From the NCBI GenBank assembly GCA_016210055.1, contig JACQUZ010000091.1, forward strand, positions 1 to 32,242: a stretch of 32,242 bases of DNA. Reading direction: 5' to 3'. The notes under the pieces were generated by a model that was given only the letters and a program-made list of their open reading frames with translations, did no database searches and had not been told where the DNA came from. A program made the translations under genes and the position numbers. Each line of letters opens with the position of its first letter. Position 1 is the first letter of the stretch. The DNA is from Deltaproteobacteria bacterium. GTDB taxonomy: Bacteria; Myxococcota_A; Polyangia; Haliangiales; SHYZ01. This document shows, in pieces, positions 23,523-30,763 of this stretch.

Positions 23523-23571
23523 AACATGAGGGTCGCGCAGGTCGGCCGAGAGGCTCGGGAGGCGGATTAGG

Positions 23572-25581
23572 GTGTGCGGCATCGCTGGAGTGGTCGCGCT
23601 ACGTCCGGGCGTCAAGCCTCCGGAGCGAGAGGAGCTCGGCCGCATGTGTGGCGCCCTCCGGCACCGTGGCCCCGACGAGTTCGGCATCTACCGTGACGGC
23701 CGCGCCGGCCTGGCCCACGCTCGGCTCTCAATCATCGACCTGTCCACCGGGCAGCAACCTCTGTGCAACGAGGACGAAAGCCTCTTCATCGTCTTCAATG
23801 GGGAGATTTTCAACTACGTGGAGCTCCGTGCGGAGCTCGAGTCGGTCGGTCACCGCTTCCGCACGCGAAGCGACACCGAGGTGATTGTCCACGCGTACGA
23901 AGCTTGGGGAGACCAAGCCTTCGAGCGCATGAACGGCCAATGGGCGGTGGCCCTCTGGGACGCGAAAGCCGGTAAGCTGGTCCTCTCTCGCGACCGACTG
24001 GGCGTGAGGCCCCTCTATCTCGCGGAACACGACGGGCGCCTCTATTTTGGAAGCGAGGTGAAGGCGATCTTCGCCGCCGATCCAACGGTGCCACGGGGCC
24101 TCGACCCCCGCGGTCTCGACGAGACATTCACCTTTTGGACCGTCGTTCCGCCTCATGGAATCTTCCTTGGCGTGACCGAGCTTCGTCCCGGCCACGTTCG
24201 GACCTATCTGGCCGATGGCCAGGTCGCGGAGCGGGCCTTTTGGCGCGCGCGATATCCCGAGGACGACGAGCGCGAGGGGACGGTTTTTCGCGGCTCGCTC
24301 GATGACGCGGTATTGGCAGTGCGAAGCGCGCTCGAAGAGGCCACGGCCTTGCGGATGCTCCGCGCTGACGTGCCCGTCGGGAGCTATCTCTCCGGCGGAC
24401 TCGACAGCTCCCTGGTTGCGGCGCTCGGGCTCCGGGCCAAGGGGGAAAAATTCTGTACTTTTTCCCTCCGCTTCGAGGACGCCGAGTACGACGAGACCGA
24501 GTTCCAGCGCCTCATGGTTCGGCACCTCGGTTCGGAGCACCACGAGGTCGTGGTCTCACGCCACGACATCGCCCGCGTCTTTCCCGAGGTCATTACCCAC
24601 GCCGAGCGGCCCATCTTGCGCACCGCGCCAGCTCCGCTCTTCCTCTTGTCCAAGCTCGTGCACGACGCGGGCATCAAGGTGGTCCTCACAGGGGAGGGCG
24701 CCGACGAGATGTTCGCTGGCTATGACATTTTCCGCGAGGGGAAGGTGCGAAGGTTTTGGGCCAAGCAGCCGTCTTCGAAGCTGCGGCCACGTCTCCTCGA
24801 GCGGCTCTACCCTTATCTCGCGCGTTCTCCCGTGTCGCAGCAGGCCATGGCGCGGCAGTTTTTTGGCAGGGACCTGGCAAGGTGGCGCGAGCCGGGGTTT
24901 GCCCATGGCACGCGCTGGCAGACCACGGCGGCGCTCCGGCGCCTGTTCCACCCCGACCTGCGAGCGGCGATGGGGCGCAGCGACGTCGTGGCGGAGCTCC
25001 TCGGAACGCTTCCGATGGAGTTCGCCCGATGGGGGTACCTCGCCCAAGACCAGTACCTCGAGGTAAGGACCCTTCTCTCCGGTTACCTTCTGTCGTCCCA
25101 GGGCGACCGCATGCTCATGGCTCACTCTGTTGAGGGCCGCTTCCCATTCCTCGACCGAGAGGTCGTTGCGCTCGCAGACTCCCTCCCCGCCGACTACAAG
25201 CTCCGAGTCCTCGACGAGAAGCACGCGGTCAAGCGAGCCAGTGACGGCCTCTTGCCAAGGGAGATCCTCCAGCGCAAGAAGCAGCCCTACCGGGCTCCAG
25301 ATGCGCTTGCTTTCGTCGGCCCAGGTGCGCCCGAGTGGGTCGCAGAGATGATGTCCGAGCGGGCCTTGACCGAGGCAGGAGTCTTTGACCCACGCGCCGC
25401 TTTGGCGCTTTGGCAGAAGTGCCGCCTCCGCGCCGACGCGGGGCAATTCTCCAATACCGACAACATGGCCGTGGTCGGCGTGCTATCGACGCAGCTTCTC
25501 CACCAGCACTTCGTGCGACAGGTGCCGGAGGCCGGACCACCGGTGCCCATCCGCACCCTTATTGAACGCGAACGGGAGTGA
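23572..25581 (+). CDS. AsnB-type glutamine-dependent amidotransferase
   Basis: 669 aa asparagine-synthetase family protein. The N-terminal MCGIAGVVAL exposes Cys2 as class II glutaminase nucleophile; HRGPDEFGIY, RLSIIDLS, FNGEIFNY and RSDTEVIVHAYEAWG complete that domain. The synthetase domain has the PP-loop YLSGGLDSSLVAALG (SGGLDSS 274-280) and VLTGEGADEMFAGY. GTG start at 23572, 49 bp after the NadE-like gene. E. coli AsnB is about 550 aa; this longer form (with RFPFLDREVVALADSLP and RKKQPYRAPDALAF) resembles the amidotransferases of polysaccharide and exosortase-associated clusters. With an acyl-AMP ligase and carrier protein next to it, its acceptor need not be aspartate. TGA is 2 bp before the ligase ATG. 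Confidence 0.88.
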   Translation: MCGIAGVVALRPGVKPPEREELGRMCGALRHRGPDEFGIYRDGRAGLAHARLSIIDLSTGQQPLCNEDESLFIVFNGEIFNYVELRAELESVGHRFRTRSDTEVIVHAYEAWGDQAFERMNGQWAVALWDAKAGKLVLSRDRLGVRPLYLAEHDGRLYFGSEVKAIFAADPTVPRGLDPRGLDETFTFWTVVPPHGIFLGVTELRPGHVRTYLADGQVAERAFWRARYPEDDEREGTVFRGSLDDAVLAVRSALEEATALRMLRADVPVGSYLSGGLDSSLVAALGLRAKGEKFCTFSLRFEDAEYDETEFQRLMVRHLGSEHHEVVVSRHDIARVFPEVITHAERPILRTAPAPLFLLSKLVHDAGIKVVLTGEGADEMFAGYDIFREGKVRRFWAKQPSSKLRPRLLERLYPYLARSPVSQQAMARQFFGRDLARWREPGFAHGTRWQTTAALRRLFHPDLRAAMGRSDVVAELLGTLPMEFARWGYLAQDQYLEVRTLLSGYLLSSQGDRMLMAHSVEGRFPFLDREVVALADSLPADYKLRVLDEKHAVKRASDGLLPREILQRKKQPYRAPDALAFVGPGAPEWVAEMMSERALTEAGVFDPRAALALWQKCRLRADAGQFSNTDNMAVVGVLSTQLLHQHFVRQVPEAGPPVPIRTLIERERE

Positions 25582-25583
25582 CC

Positions 25584-27164
25584 ATGCCCCTCGATCCGCA
25601 CCACGACATGTCGTGCGCCGTGCCGCTCCTTCAGGACTACCTCAGCCACTCAGCTTGGCGCCTGCCCGACAAGGTCGCCCTCACGTGCCAAAAGCAGCGA
25701 GTCACCTACGCCGAGCTCGAGGCCAGGTCGAACGCCCTGGCCCACGCGCTCGTCGCGAGAGGGGTCGCAAGGGGTGATCGGGTCATCGTTTTTGCAGACA
25801 ACACCGCCGAGACGGTGGTGTCCTTCTGGGCGGTCCTCAAGGCGAACGCCGTGGTCTGCATCGTCAACCCGCTCACCAAGTCGGACAAGCTGAGCTACCT
25901 CCTCAACGACTGCCGGGCTTCTGCCCTCATTACCGACGAGCACCTGGGGCACGTTTTTTTCGGCCCAGCGACAGCCTCCGCGCACCTTCGTGCCGTGATC
26001 GTCTCGGGGAACTACCGCGCCGACCGGCTCGCCGCGCTTCCCGGTGGCGTAGGCTGGGAAGAGGCGCTCGCAGGACAAGTGCGGGACAAGGCGCCGACTC
26101 GGCGCAACCTGGACGTCGATCTCGCATCGATCATCTACACGTCGGGCTCGACGGGCGATCCCAAGGGCGTGATGCTGACCCACCGGAACATGCTCACCGC
26201 CGCGACGTCGATCACGGCGTACCTGCAGAACACCGAGGATGACGTCATCCTCGGCGTTCTGCCTCTGGCCTTCGACTATGGCCTTTACCAGATGATCATG
26301 GCCTTCCTCATGGGGGCGCGCCTGGTACTCGAACGCTCCTTTGCTTTCCCGGCCCAGGTCCTGAACCTCATGGTCGAGGAGGGGGTAACGGGTTTCCCCG
26401 GGGTACCCACGATCTTCGCGATTCTCGCGGAGATGAAGACGCTCTCGAGCTTCGACTTCTCGAGGATTCGCTACGTCACGAACACCGCTGCAGCCCTGCC
26501 GGTGAAGCACATCCTCATGCTCAAGGACATCTTCCCCAAGGCGCGGATCTACTCGATGTACGGGCTGACGGAATGCAAGCGCTGCTCCTACCTGCCCCCC
26601 GAGGATCTTGACCGCAAGCCGACGAGCGTGGGAATAGCCATCCCCAATACGGAGCTTTCGGTGGTCGACGAGGACGGCAACAAGCTCGGGCCGGGCCAAG
26701 TCGGTCAGCTCGTCGTCCGCGGCGCGACGGTGATGAAGGGCTACTGGGAGAAGCCAGATGCCACGGCGAAGAAGCTCAAGCCCGGTCCAGTTCCGGGCGA
26801 GATGGTGCTCCATACCGGTGACTACTGCAAGTTCGACGACGAGGGCTACCTCTACTTCGTGGCCCGCATGGACGACATCATCAAGTCCCGCGGTGAGAAG
26901 GTAGCGCCCAAGGAGGTCGAAAGCGTGCTCATGAACATAAAGGGCGTAAAGGAAGCCGCAATCATCGGCGTTTCTGACGAGATTCTTGGGCAGGCGGTGA
27001 AGGCCTTCGTGGTGCTCGAGGACGGCGCGTCCTTTACCGAGAAGGAGATCCAGCGCGAGTGCCAGCTTCGCCTGGAGAACTTCATGGTGCCCAAGCACGT
27101 GGTCTTCGTTCCGGAGCTCCCCAAGACGACGACAGGGAAGATCAAGAAGACGGGGCTTTCATGA
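25584..27164 (+). CDS. Acyl-AMP ligase (ANL superfamily, carrier-loading type)
   Basis: 526 aa adenylate-forming enzyme. P-loop IIYTSGSTGDPKGVMLTHRN (about 183-202), LPLAFDYGLYQ, MYGLTECKRCSYLPPE (motif A5 with an unusual TECKR), MVLHTGDYCKFDDEGYLYFV (A7), MDDIIKSRGEKVAPKEVE (A8) and the catalytic Lys in KTTTGKIKKTGLS near the C-terminus. The TEC-K-R-x-SYLPP segment is like ligases linked to exosortase A/polysaccharide loci, which sit beside an AsnB and an ACP as here. It probably activates a small carboxylic or amino acid and loads it on the downstream carrier protein. ATG 25584 has GGGAG 5 nt upstream, while GTG 25578 overlaps that site. Stop overlaps the methyltransferase start (ATGA). Confidence 0.87.
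   Translation: MPLDPHHDMSCAVPLLQDYLSHSAWRLPDKVALTCQKQRVTYAELEARSNALAHALVARGVARGDRVIVFADNTAETVVSFWAVLKANAVVCIVNPLTKSDKLSYLLNDCRASALITDEHLGHVFFGPATASAHLRAVIVSGNYRADRLAALPGGVGWEEALAGQVRDKAPTRRNLDVDLASIIYTSGSTGDPKGVMLTHRNMLTAATSITAYLQNTEDDVILGVLPLAFDYGLYQMIMAFLMGARLVLERSFAFPAQVLNLMVEEGVTGFPGVPTIFAILAEMKTLSSFDFSRIRYVTNTAAALPVKHILMLKDIFPKARIYSMYGLTECKRCSYLPPEDLDRKPTSVGIAIPNTELSVVDEDGNKLGPGQVGQLVVRGATVMKGYWEKPDATAKKLKPGPVPGEMVLHTGDYCKFDDEGYLYFVARMDDIIKSRGEKVAPKEVESVLMNIKGVKEAAIIGVSDEILGQAVKAFVVLEDGASFTEKEIQRECQLRLENFMVPKHVVFVPELPKTTTGKIKKTGLS
26225..26262. repeat. 38-bp near-perfect palindrome inside the acyl-AMP ligase gene
   Basis: Two 19-base arms (26225-26243 and 26244-26262) are reverse complements at 18 of 19 positions, the mismatch being 26232 against 26255. 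The central 22 bp (26233-26254) are a perfect palindrome around GACGTC. Both strands therefore encode the same peptide EDDVILGVL in one frame. As RNA it would form a long, loop-poor hairpin about 640 nt into the gene. Confidence 0.9.
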
Positions 27165-27979
27165 GCAGTGGCGGCAGTGGGAGCGTAGCCGACCTCGGGG
27201 CATTCTTGGCAGCGGCAGGATTAACGGGCGCGTTCGAGGAGGCGGAGAAGATCCTTCGCGCTGCGGGAGGCGACGAGGCGTGGGCACGCCAGATGGTCGA
27301 GGAGCGGGCGAAAGGGAAGCCCCTCGGTCACGTGATTGGGAGGCAGCAGTTCCTGGGCGTCGAGCTGATCGTTGCGAGCGGAGCTCTCGTGCCACGCGAG
27401 GAGACAGAGCTCCTGGCGCGCACGGCTCTGCGACGCATCGGGGAGCTGGTCAGCACGCCGAAGCTCATCGACATGTGTTGCGGCGTGGGGAACCTGGCCT
27501 GCGCCATCGCGGTGCACGCCCCTCAGGCGCGCGCGTGGGCGAGCGATCTGACGGACGGCTGCATCGCCGTGGCCAGGCGGAACGTGGAGCACTTGGGCCT
27601 CGGCGACCGGGTGACCGTGCTGCAGGGAGACCTGTTCACGCCCTTGGTCGGGCTCGAGCTAGAAGGGGAGATCGACGTGGTAATCTGCAACCCGCCCTAC
27701 ATCTCGACTGGCCGGCTCAGCGGAGATCGCGCTTCCCTCCTCGAGCATGAGCCGCGCGAGGCCTTTGATGCAGGTCCTTACGGGCTTGCCATTCATCAAC
27801 GGGTGGTCAAGGAAGCGCTGCCCTACCTGCGCGTGGGTGGCTGGCTCATGTTCGAGATCGGAGTTGGCCAAGATCGGCAGGTCAAGCTGCTCTTCGATCG
27901 AACCAGGGCCTACGAAGACGTGGAACTCGTGAGCGACGAGGGCGGGAACCCGAGGGTCATCATCGGCCGCAAGAAATAG
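27161..27979 (+). CDS. PrmC/HemK-family N-methyltransferase
   Basis: 272 aa. The PrmC layout is clear: an N-terminal helical part with KGKPLGHVIGRQQFLGVELI, then VPREETELLARTAL (PrmC: PRpdTExLve), motif I DMCCGVGNLACAIA, SDLTDGCIAVARRN, and the NPPYIS motif (about 177-182) that holds an amide or amine nitrogen for methylation. EHEPREAFDAGPYGLAIHQR and MFEIGVGQDRQV close it. Housekeeping PrmC methylates the Gln of release factors; here prfA is absent and the gene is coupled by ATGA to an acyl-AMP ligase, 36 bp before an ACP. Motif I with CC and N in place of the usual G-T/S-G-S suggests a paralogue acting on the cluster's own amide product. The frame extends upstream to 27059 but 27161 is clearly the start. 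Confidence 0.82.
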   Translation: MSSGGSGSVADLGAFLAAAGLTGAFEEAEKILRAAGGDEAWARQMVEERAKGKPLGHVIGRQQFLGVELIVASGALVPREETELLARTALRRIGELVSTPKLIDMCCGVGNLACAIAVHAPQARAWASDLTDGCIAVARRNVEHLGLGDRVTVLQGDLFTPLVGLELEGEIDVVICNPPYISTGRLSGDRASLLEHEPREAFDAGPYGLAIHQRVVKEALPYLRVGGWLMFEIGVGQDRQVKLLFDRTRAYEDVELVSDEGGNPRVIIGRKK

Positions 27980-28015
27980 CTGAAAGAAATAGAATACCGA
28001 CGCAGAAGGGGAATC

Positions 28016-28258
28016 ATGCAGATCAAGGATCAGGTCCGCCAGTTCATCACCAAGAACTTCTACGTGGCGAGCGAGACCGAGCTCGCCGACGAGGAGTCGC
28101 TCCTGTCCCGAGGAATCATCGACTCGACGGGGGTGCTCGAGGTTATTGCCTTCCTCGAAGGGACGTTCGGAATTCAGGTGGAGGACCAGGAGATGGTCCC
28201 CGAGAACCTGGACTCAATCGGCCGGATCTCCGCTCTTGTGGCCAGGAAGAAGGGGTAG
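28016..28258 (+). CDS. Acyl carrier protein
   Basis: 80 aa acidic four-helix carrier. RGIIDSTGVLEVIAFLEGTF holds the 4'-phosphopantetheine site at Ser37 (D-S in place of the fatty-acid ACP DSL, here DST), and helix II follows. FGIQVEDQEMVPENLDSIGR is helix III as in DltC-like and polysaccharide-linked carriers. It is the natural acceptor for the acyl-AMP ligase 0.9 kb upstream. ATG start with AAGGGGA a few bases upstream. Its 3' end overlaps the convergent ABC permease gene by 45 bp, and no terminator can fit between the two stops. Confidence 0.88.
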   Translation: MQIKDQVRQFITKNFYVASETELADEESLLSRGIIDSTGVLEVIAFLEGTFGIQVEDQEMVPENLDSIGRISALVARKKG

Positions 28259-29485
28259 GGCGGCAACCGCGGTCCACCCGACGAAAAGGGACGAAAAGAC
28301 AATTCCCAAAAGGCCGAGCGCCTCGCGCCCGCCTGCTTGCGCGACGAGGAATGGGGCGGTTCCAATCGCCATCGGGACGACGACTCGCCACGTGACATGG
28401 TGGCGCTTGGAGCGCACGATCTCATCCCGCGAGAAAGGAAGCGTGGCCATGAGGCGCCCGTGCTCGACGGGCGGGGTGACGAGCCGCCAGCCGAGGAGCG
28501 CCCCATGGGCCCCAAGCGTGACGGCGAGCCCGAGGGTCCAGCGGACCGCCGTGCTGGTTTCCGATAGGCCCCAGAAGAGCCAAAGCGCAACGACTTCAAG
28601 GCCGCACAGGAGGTAGTACGCCGGATATCTCCGTCGGTGAATGGCGACATCCTTGCAGTAGATGACCGCGTTGCGCCCGAGGAGCCGGCCCCACGCAGCC
28701 TCGAGGCCCCGGGCCGAGACCAGGTCAACATGGGCGAGCATCACCCTGTCCAGCGCCGCGATCTCTCGCGTGGCGTCTTGCATCGTGGAGCGCGACAGGC
28801 GTTCCCCGAGGAACCACGCCACGGTGCAGGCCGACAGCGCGACCGTCACGAGCGGAAGGCTGGGCGCCTTGCGTGCCAGCGCGAAGAGCAAGAGGAGCAT
28901 GATCACCCCGCCTGCCCCCGGCAAGATCCAGAGCCACCCCACTTTCGCCCCGCCGAAGCCGGTGACGCGGGACACGATGATCCGTACTTTCTCCGACGAC
29001 ACGATCGCGCCGGCGGCGGCCGCTACGGCCGGCGCCAGCATGGTCGAGCACCCGAGCGAAACGAGCATGACAAGAAGCGACGCAAGCCAGGCCGTCGCTC
29101 CGGGGAGGAGCGCCAGGAATCCCATCCCAAGCCCCAAGGCGAGGCGCATGGCCGTCCTCGCACCTCGCCAGGTTCCCACGAGGAAGAGCGCTCGTCCCTC
29201 GATGGGAAGCCTTCCGAGAAGGACCGCGTCGCTCCTCCAAAAAAAGCGCCATGGGGTGCGCATGACGAGCCCAGCTGAAGCGAGCCCGCATGCGATCAGC
29301 CACCAGGTGCGCGCCTCCTCGGGGCCTCCGGCCTCGCGGGCCACGACAAGGAGCGCACCGAGAAGCGCGCCCCATGCCCCGGCCAAAAGCCACGGATTCA
29401 TCGCAATGGCGGCGGCGCCGCCCACGCTCGCCCGCCGCCGAGATTCCTCTAGGGCCTCGATCGCTAAGATACGCCTTGCGGTCAT
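28214..29485 (-). CDS. ABC-type exporter membrane subunit
   Basis: 423 aa with about ten hydrophobic segments (for example WLLAGAWGALLGALLVV, WWLIACGLASAGLVM, VIMLLLLFALA, YLLCGLEVVALWLFWGL, ALGLLGIVFSSLFVGW). No close family is recognised from sequence alone, but position decides the role: its ATG overlaps the stop of an ABC ATPase by 4 bp, the usual ABC-2 exporter arrangement. A central soluble loop (RLSRSTMQDATREIAALDRV) may contact the ATPase. Substrate unknown. Its C-terminus overlaps the ACP gene on the other strand, so the two transcripts are antisense to each other at their ends. Confidence 0.7.
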   Translation of the reverse strand: MTARRILAIEALEESRRRASVGGAAAIAMNPWLLAGAWGALLGALLVVAREAGGPEEARTWWLIACGLASAGLVMRTPWRFFWRSDAVLLGRLPIEGRALFLVGTWRGARTAMRLALGLGMGFLALLPGATAWLASLLVMLVSLGCSTMLAPAVAAAAGAIVSSEKVRIIVSRVTGFGGAKVGWLWILPGAGGVIMLLLLFALARKAPSLPLVTVALSACTVAWFLGERLSRSTMQDATREIAALDRVMLAHVDLVSARGLEAAWGRLLGRNAVIYCKDVAIHRRRYPAYYLLCGLEVVALWLFWGLSETSTAVRWTLGLAVTLGAHGALLGWRLVTPPVEHGRLMATLPFSRDEIVRSKRHHVTWRVVVPMAIGTAPFLVAQAGGREALGLLGIVFSSLFVGWTAVAALPLLPGHKSGDPAD

Positions 29486-30204
29486 GCCTCGAACCCCACG
29501 AGCGAGAGGTACAGGTCCTCTATCGCGCCCACGCCCTTGGCGAGTAGCCTTCCGAGCTCTGGCTCGGCTACATCCCTGACGACTACCCCGTTATCCATGA
29601 ACACCAGCCGAGAGCAGAGCCTTTCGGCCACGCCGAGGAGATGGGTGGACATGAGGATGGCCGAGCCCGCATGCGCCGCCGTTTTGAGGGTTTCCCTGGC
29701 GGCGCGCGATGCGTGCGGGTCGAGCCCGTTGAGCGTCTCGTCGAGGAGAATGACGCGGGTGTCGCCGGCGAGCGACGCGGCTAGCCCCACGCGCTGGCGA
29801 AAGCCGAAGGAAAGCTCGCGAATCAGGCGATCGGCAACCGGCATGAGGCCCAGGTCCTCGAGAAGCTTCTTGGTGCGCGGGTCGCGCGCACGCCCCCGTG
29901 CCTCGGCCACAAGCTCCACGTGCTCAGAGACGGTGAGGTACTCGTACATCGTTGGCGGCTGATCCGCGAGGCCAACGAGGGCACGTGCGGCGAGCGGATC
30001 AGCTCGCGAGTCGACCCCTTGGATTCGCACGTCGCCGCTCGCGGGCGCCAACGCGCCTGCGATTGCCAGAAGTGCGGTAGTCTTTCCTGCCCCATTGGGA
30101 CCGAGCAGTCCGACGATTTCGCCTGCATCTACCCGAATTGACAAGCCATTTACGGCCATTCTTCGGCCGTACGTGACGGTGAGTCCCTGAACCTCGAGCA
30201 ACAT
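29482..30204 (-). CDS. ABC transporter ATP-binding protein (ABC-2 exporter type)
   Basis: 240 aa ATPase, partner of the downstream membrane protein. Walker A GLLGPNGAGKTTALLAIAG (GPNGAGKT about 36-43), Q-loop region GLADQPPTMYEYLTVSEH, signature LSFGFRQRVGLA (degenerate for LSGGQ, as in drug and lantibiotic exporters that have LSxGxxQR), Walker B VILLDETLNGLDPH (usual DEPxxGLDP, with the Pro replaced), and switch His in LMSTHLLG. ATG 30204 has no Shine-Dalgarno, and TAGAGT stands 9 nt before it. Divergent from the transhydrogenase genes. Lipid, peptide or drug export are all possible. Confidence 0.9.
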   Translation of the reverse strand: MLLEVQGLTVTYGRRMAVNGLSIRVDAGEIVGLLGPNGAGKTTALLAIAGALAPASGDVRIQGVDSRADPLAARALVGLADQPPTMYEYLTVSEHVELVAEARGRARDPRTKKLLEDLGLMPVADRLIRELSFGFRQRVGLAASLAGDTRVILLDETLNGLDPHASRAARETLKTAAHAGSAILMSTHLLGVAERLCSRLVFMDNGVVVRDVAEPELGRLLAKGVGAIEDLYLSLVGFEA

Positions 30205-30213
30205 TGGGTGCTG

Positions 30214-30219
30214 ACTCTA
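30214..30219 (-). promoter_or_regulatory. Candidate -10 element (TAGAGT) of the ABC exporter operon
   Basis: TAGAGT on the minus strand ends 9 nt before the ATG at 30204. A 5-bp inverted repeat (ACGCA/TGCGT, 30220-30234) lies directly upstream of it. Confidence 0.3.
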
Positions 30220-30250
30220 ACGCAGGTTTTGCGTCTGCCGAAACCGTCGC

Positions 30251-30263
30251 GTCCCGACGGGAC
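30251..30263. promoter_or_regulatory. 13-bp perfect palindrome GTCCCGACGGGAC, candidate operator
   Basis: Arms GTCCCG/CGGGAC around a single A lie in the divergent interval between the ABC exporter and the transhydrogenase genes, directly upstream of a -10-like TAAAGT at 30270. A repressor bound here would cover the spacer of that promoter and could also affect the exporter promoter 32 bp away. The cognate regulator is unknown. Confidence 0.4.
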
Positions 30264-30269
30264 GAATGC

Positions 30270-30275
30270 TAAAGT
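30270..30275 (+). promoter_or_regulatory. Candidate extended -10 (TGCTAAAGT) of the transhydrogenase operon
   Basis: TAAAGT preceded by TGC; the surrounding GAATGCTAnnGTG is shared with the modA promoter. It would give a leader of about 165 nt before pntAB; no known riboswitch pattern is seen in it. Confidence 0.35.
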
Positions 30276-30448
30276 GTCGCCGCTTGCCGTTCCCCTATCC
30301 CAGAAATCCAAGTGAAGGCCCGAGGCAGCTTCCTGGACGGGCAGGGGCAAGCAGCCTGCGCCGGGAGCACCCTATTTTCCGCATGTGGCTGGCCAAGTGG
30401 ATTGCCCAGTCCCTGAGGCCGCCACCGCATTGAAGGAGGCAGATTTGC

Positions 30449-30763
30449 ATGTTGGATGCATTGATATTCCCTCTATACATCTTCTTGCTCGCGGTATTTC
30501 TCGGGTACCAGGTCATTTCCAAGGTGCCTCCGCTCCTCCACACGCCACTCATGGCCACAACGAACGCCATATCGGGCATTTCGCTCGTGGGGTCGCTCGT
30601 GGTCGCCGGGACGGGACACAGTACTGCGACGACAGTCCTCGGGACGGTCGCAGTGGCGTCGGCGACCATCAACGTCGTCGGCGGATTCCTCATCACAGAC
30701 CGCATGCTCAGAATGTTCCGCAAGAAGCCTGATGCGCCCAGGAAGGGAGGGGTGCAGAAATGA
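30449..30763 (+). CDS. pntAB: NAD(P) transhydrogenase subunit alpha, part 2 (membrane part)
   Basis: 104 aa membrane segment of proton-translocating transhydrogenase. Three hydrophobic helices: ALIFPLYIFLLAVFLGYQVI, a middle NAISGISLVGSLVVAG and a third TVAVASATINVVGGFLITD. HTPLMATTNAISGI is the invariant motif of this subunit, as is the RMLRMFRKK end. In three-gene versions it follows pntAA, which carries the NAD(H)-binding domain; that gene is absent upstream, where the divergent ABC operon lies. AAGGAGG at 30433-30439 stands 9 nt before the ATG. Overlaps pntB by 4 bp (ATGA). Confidence 0.92.
   Translation: MLDALIFPLYIFLLAVFLGYQVISKVPPLLHTPLMATTNAISGISLVGSLVVAGTGHSTATTVLGTVAVASATINVVGGFLITDRMLRMFRKKPDAPRKGGVQK

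Noticed and set aside
25650..27098. 482-codon open frame on the minus strand
   Set aside because: It lies fully inside the acyl-AMP ligase gene, whose motifs are intact; its protein has no recognisable domain and reflects GC-rich codon bias.
29006..29036. GC-rich inverted repeat in the ABC permease gene (GCGCCGGC ... GCCGGCGC)
   Set aside because: It lies in an alanine-rich coding stretch where such repeats are expected from codon use.
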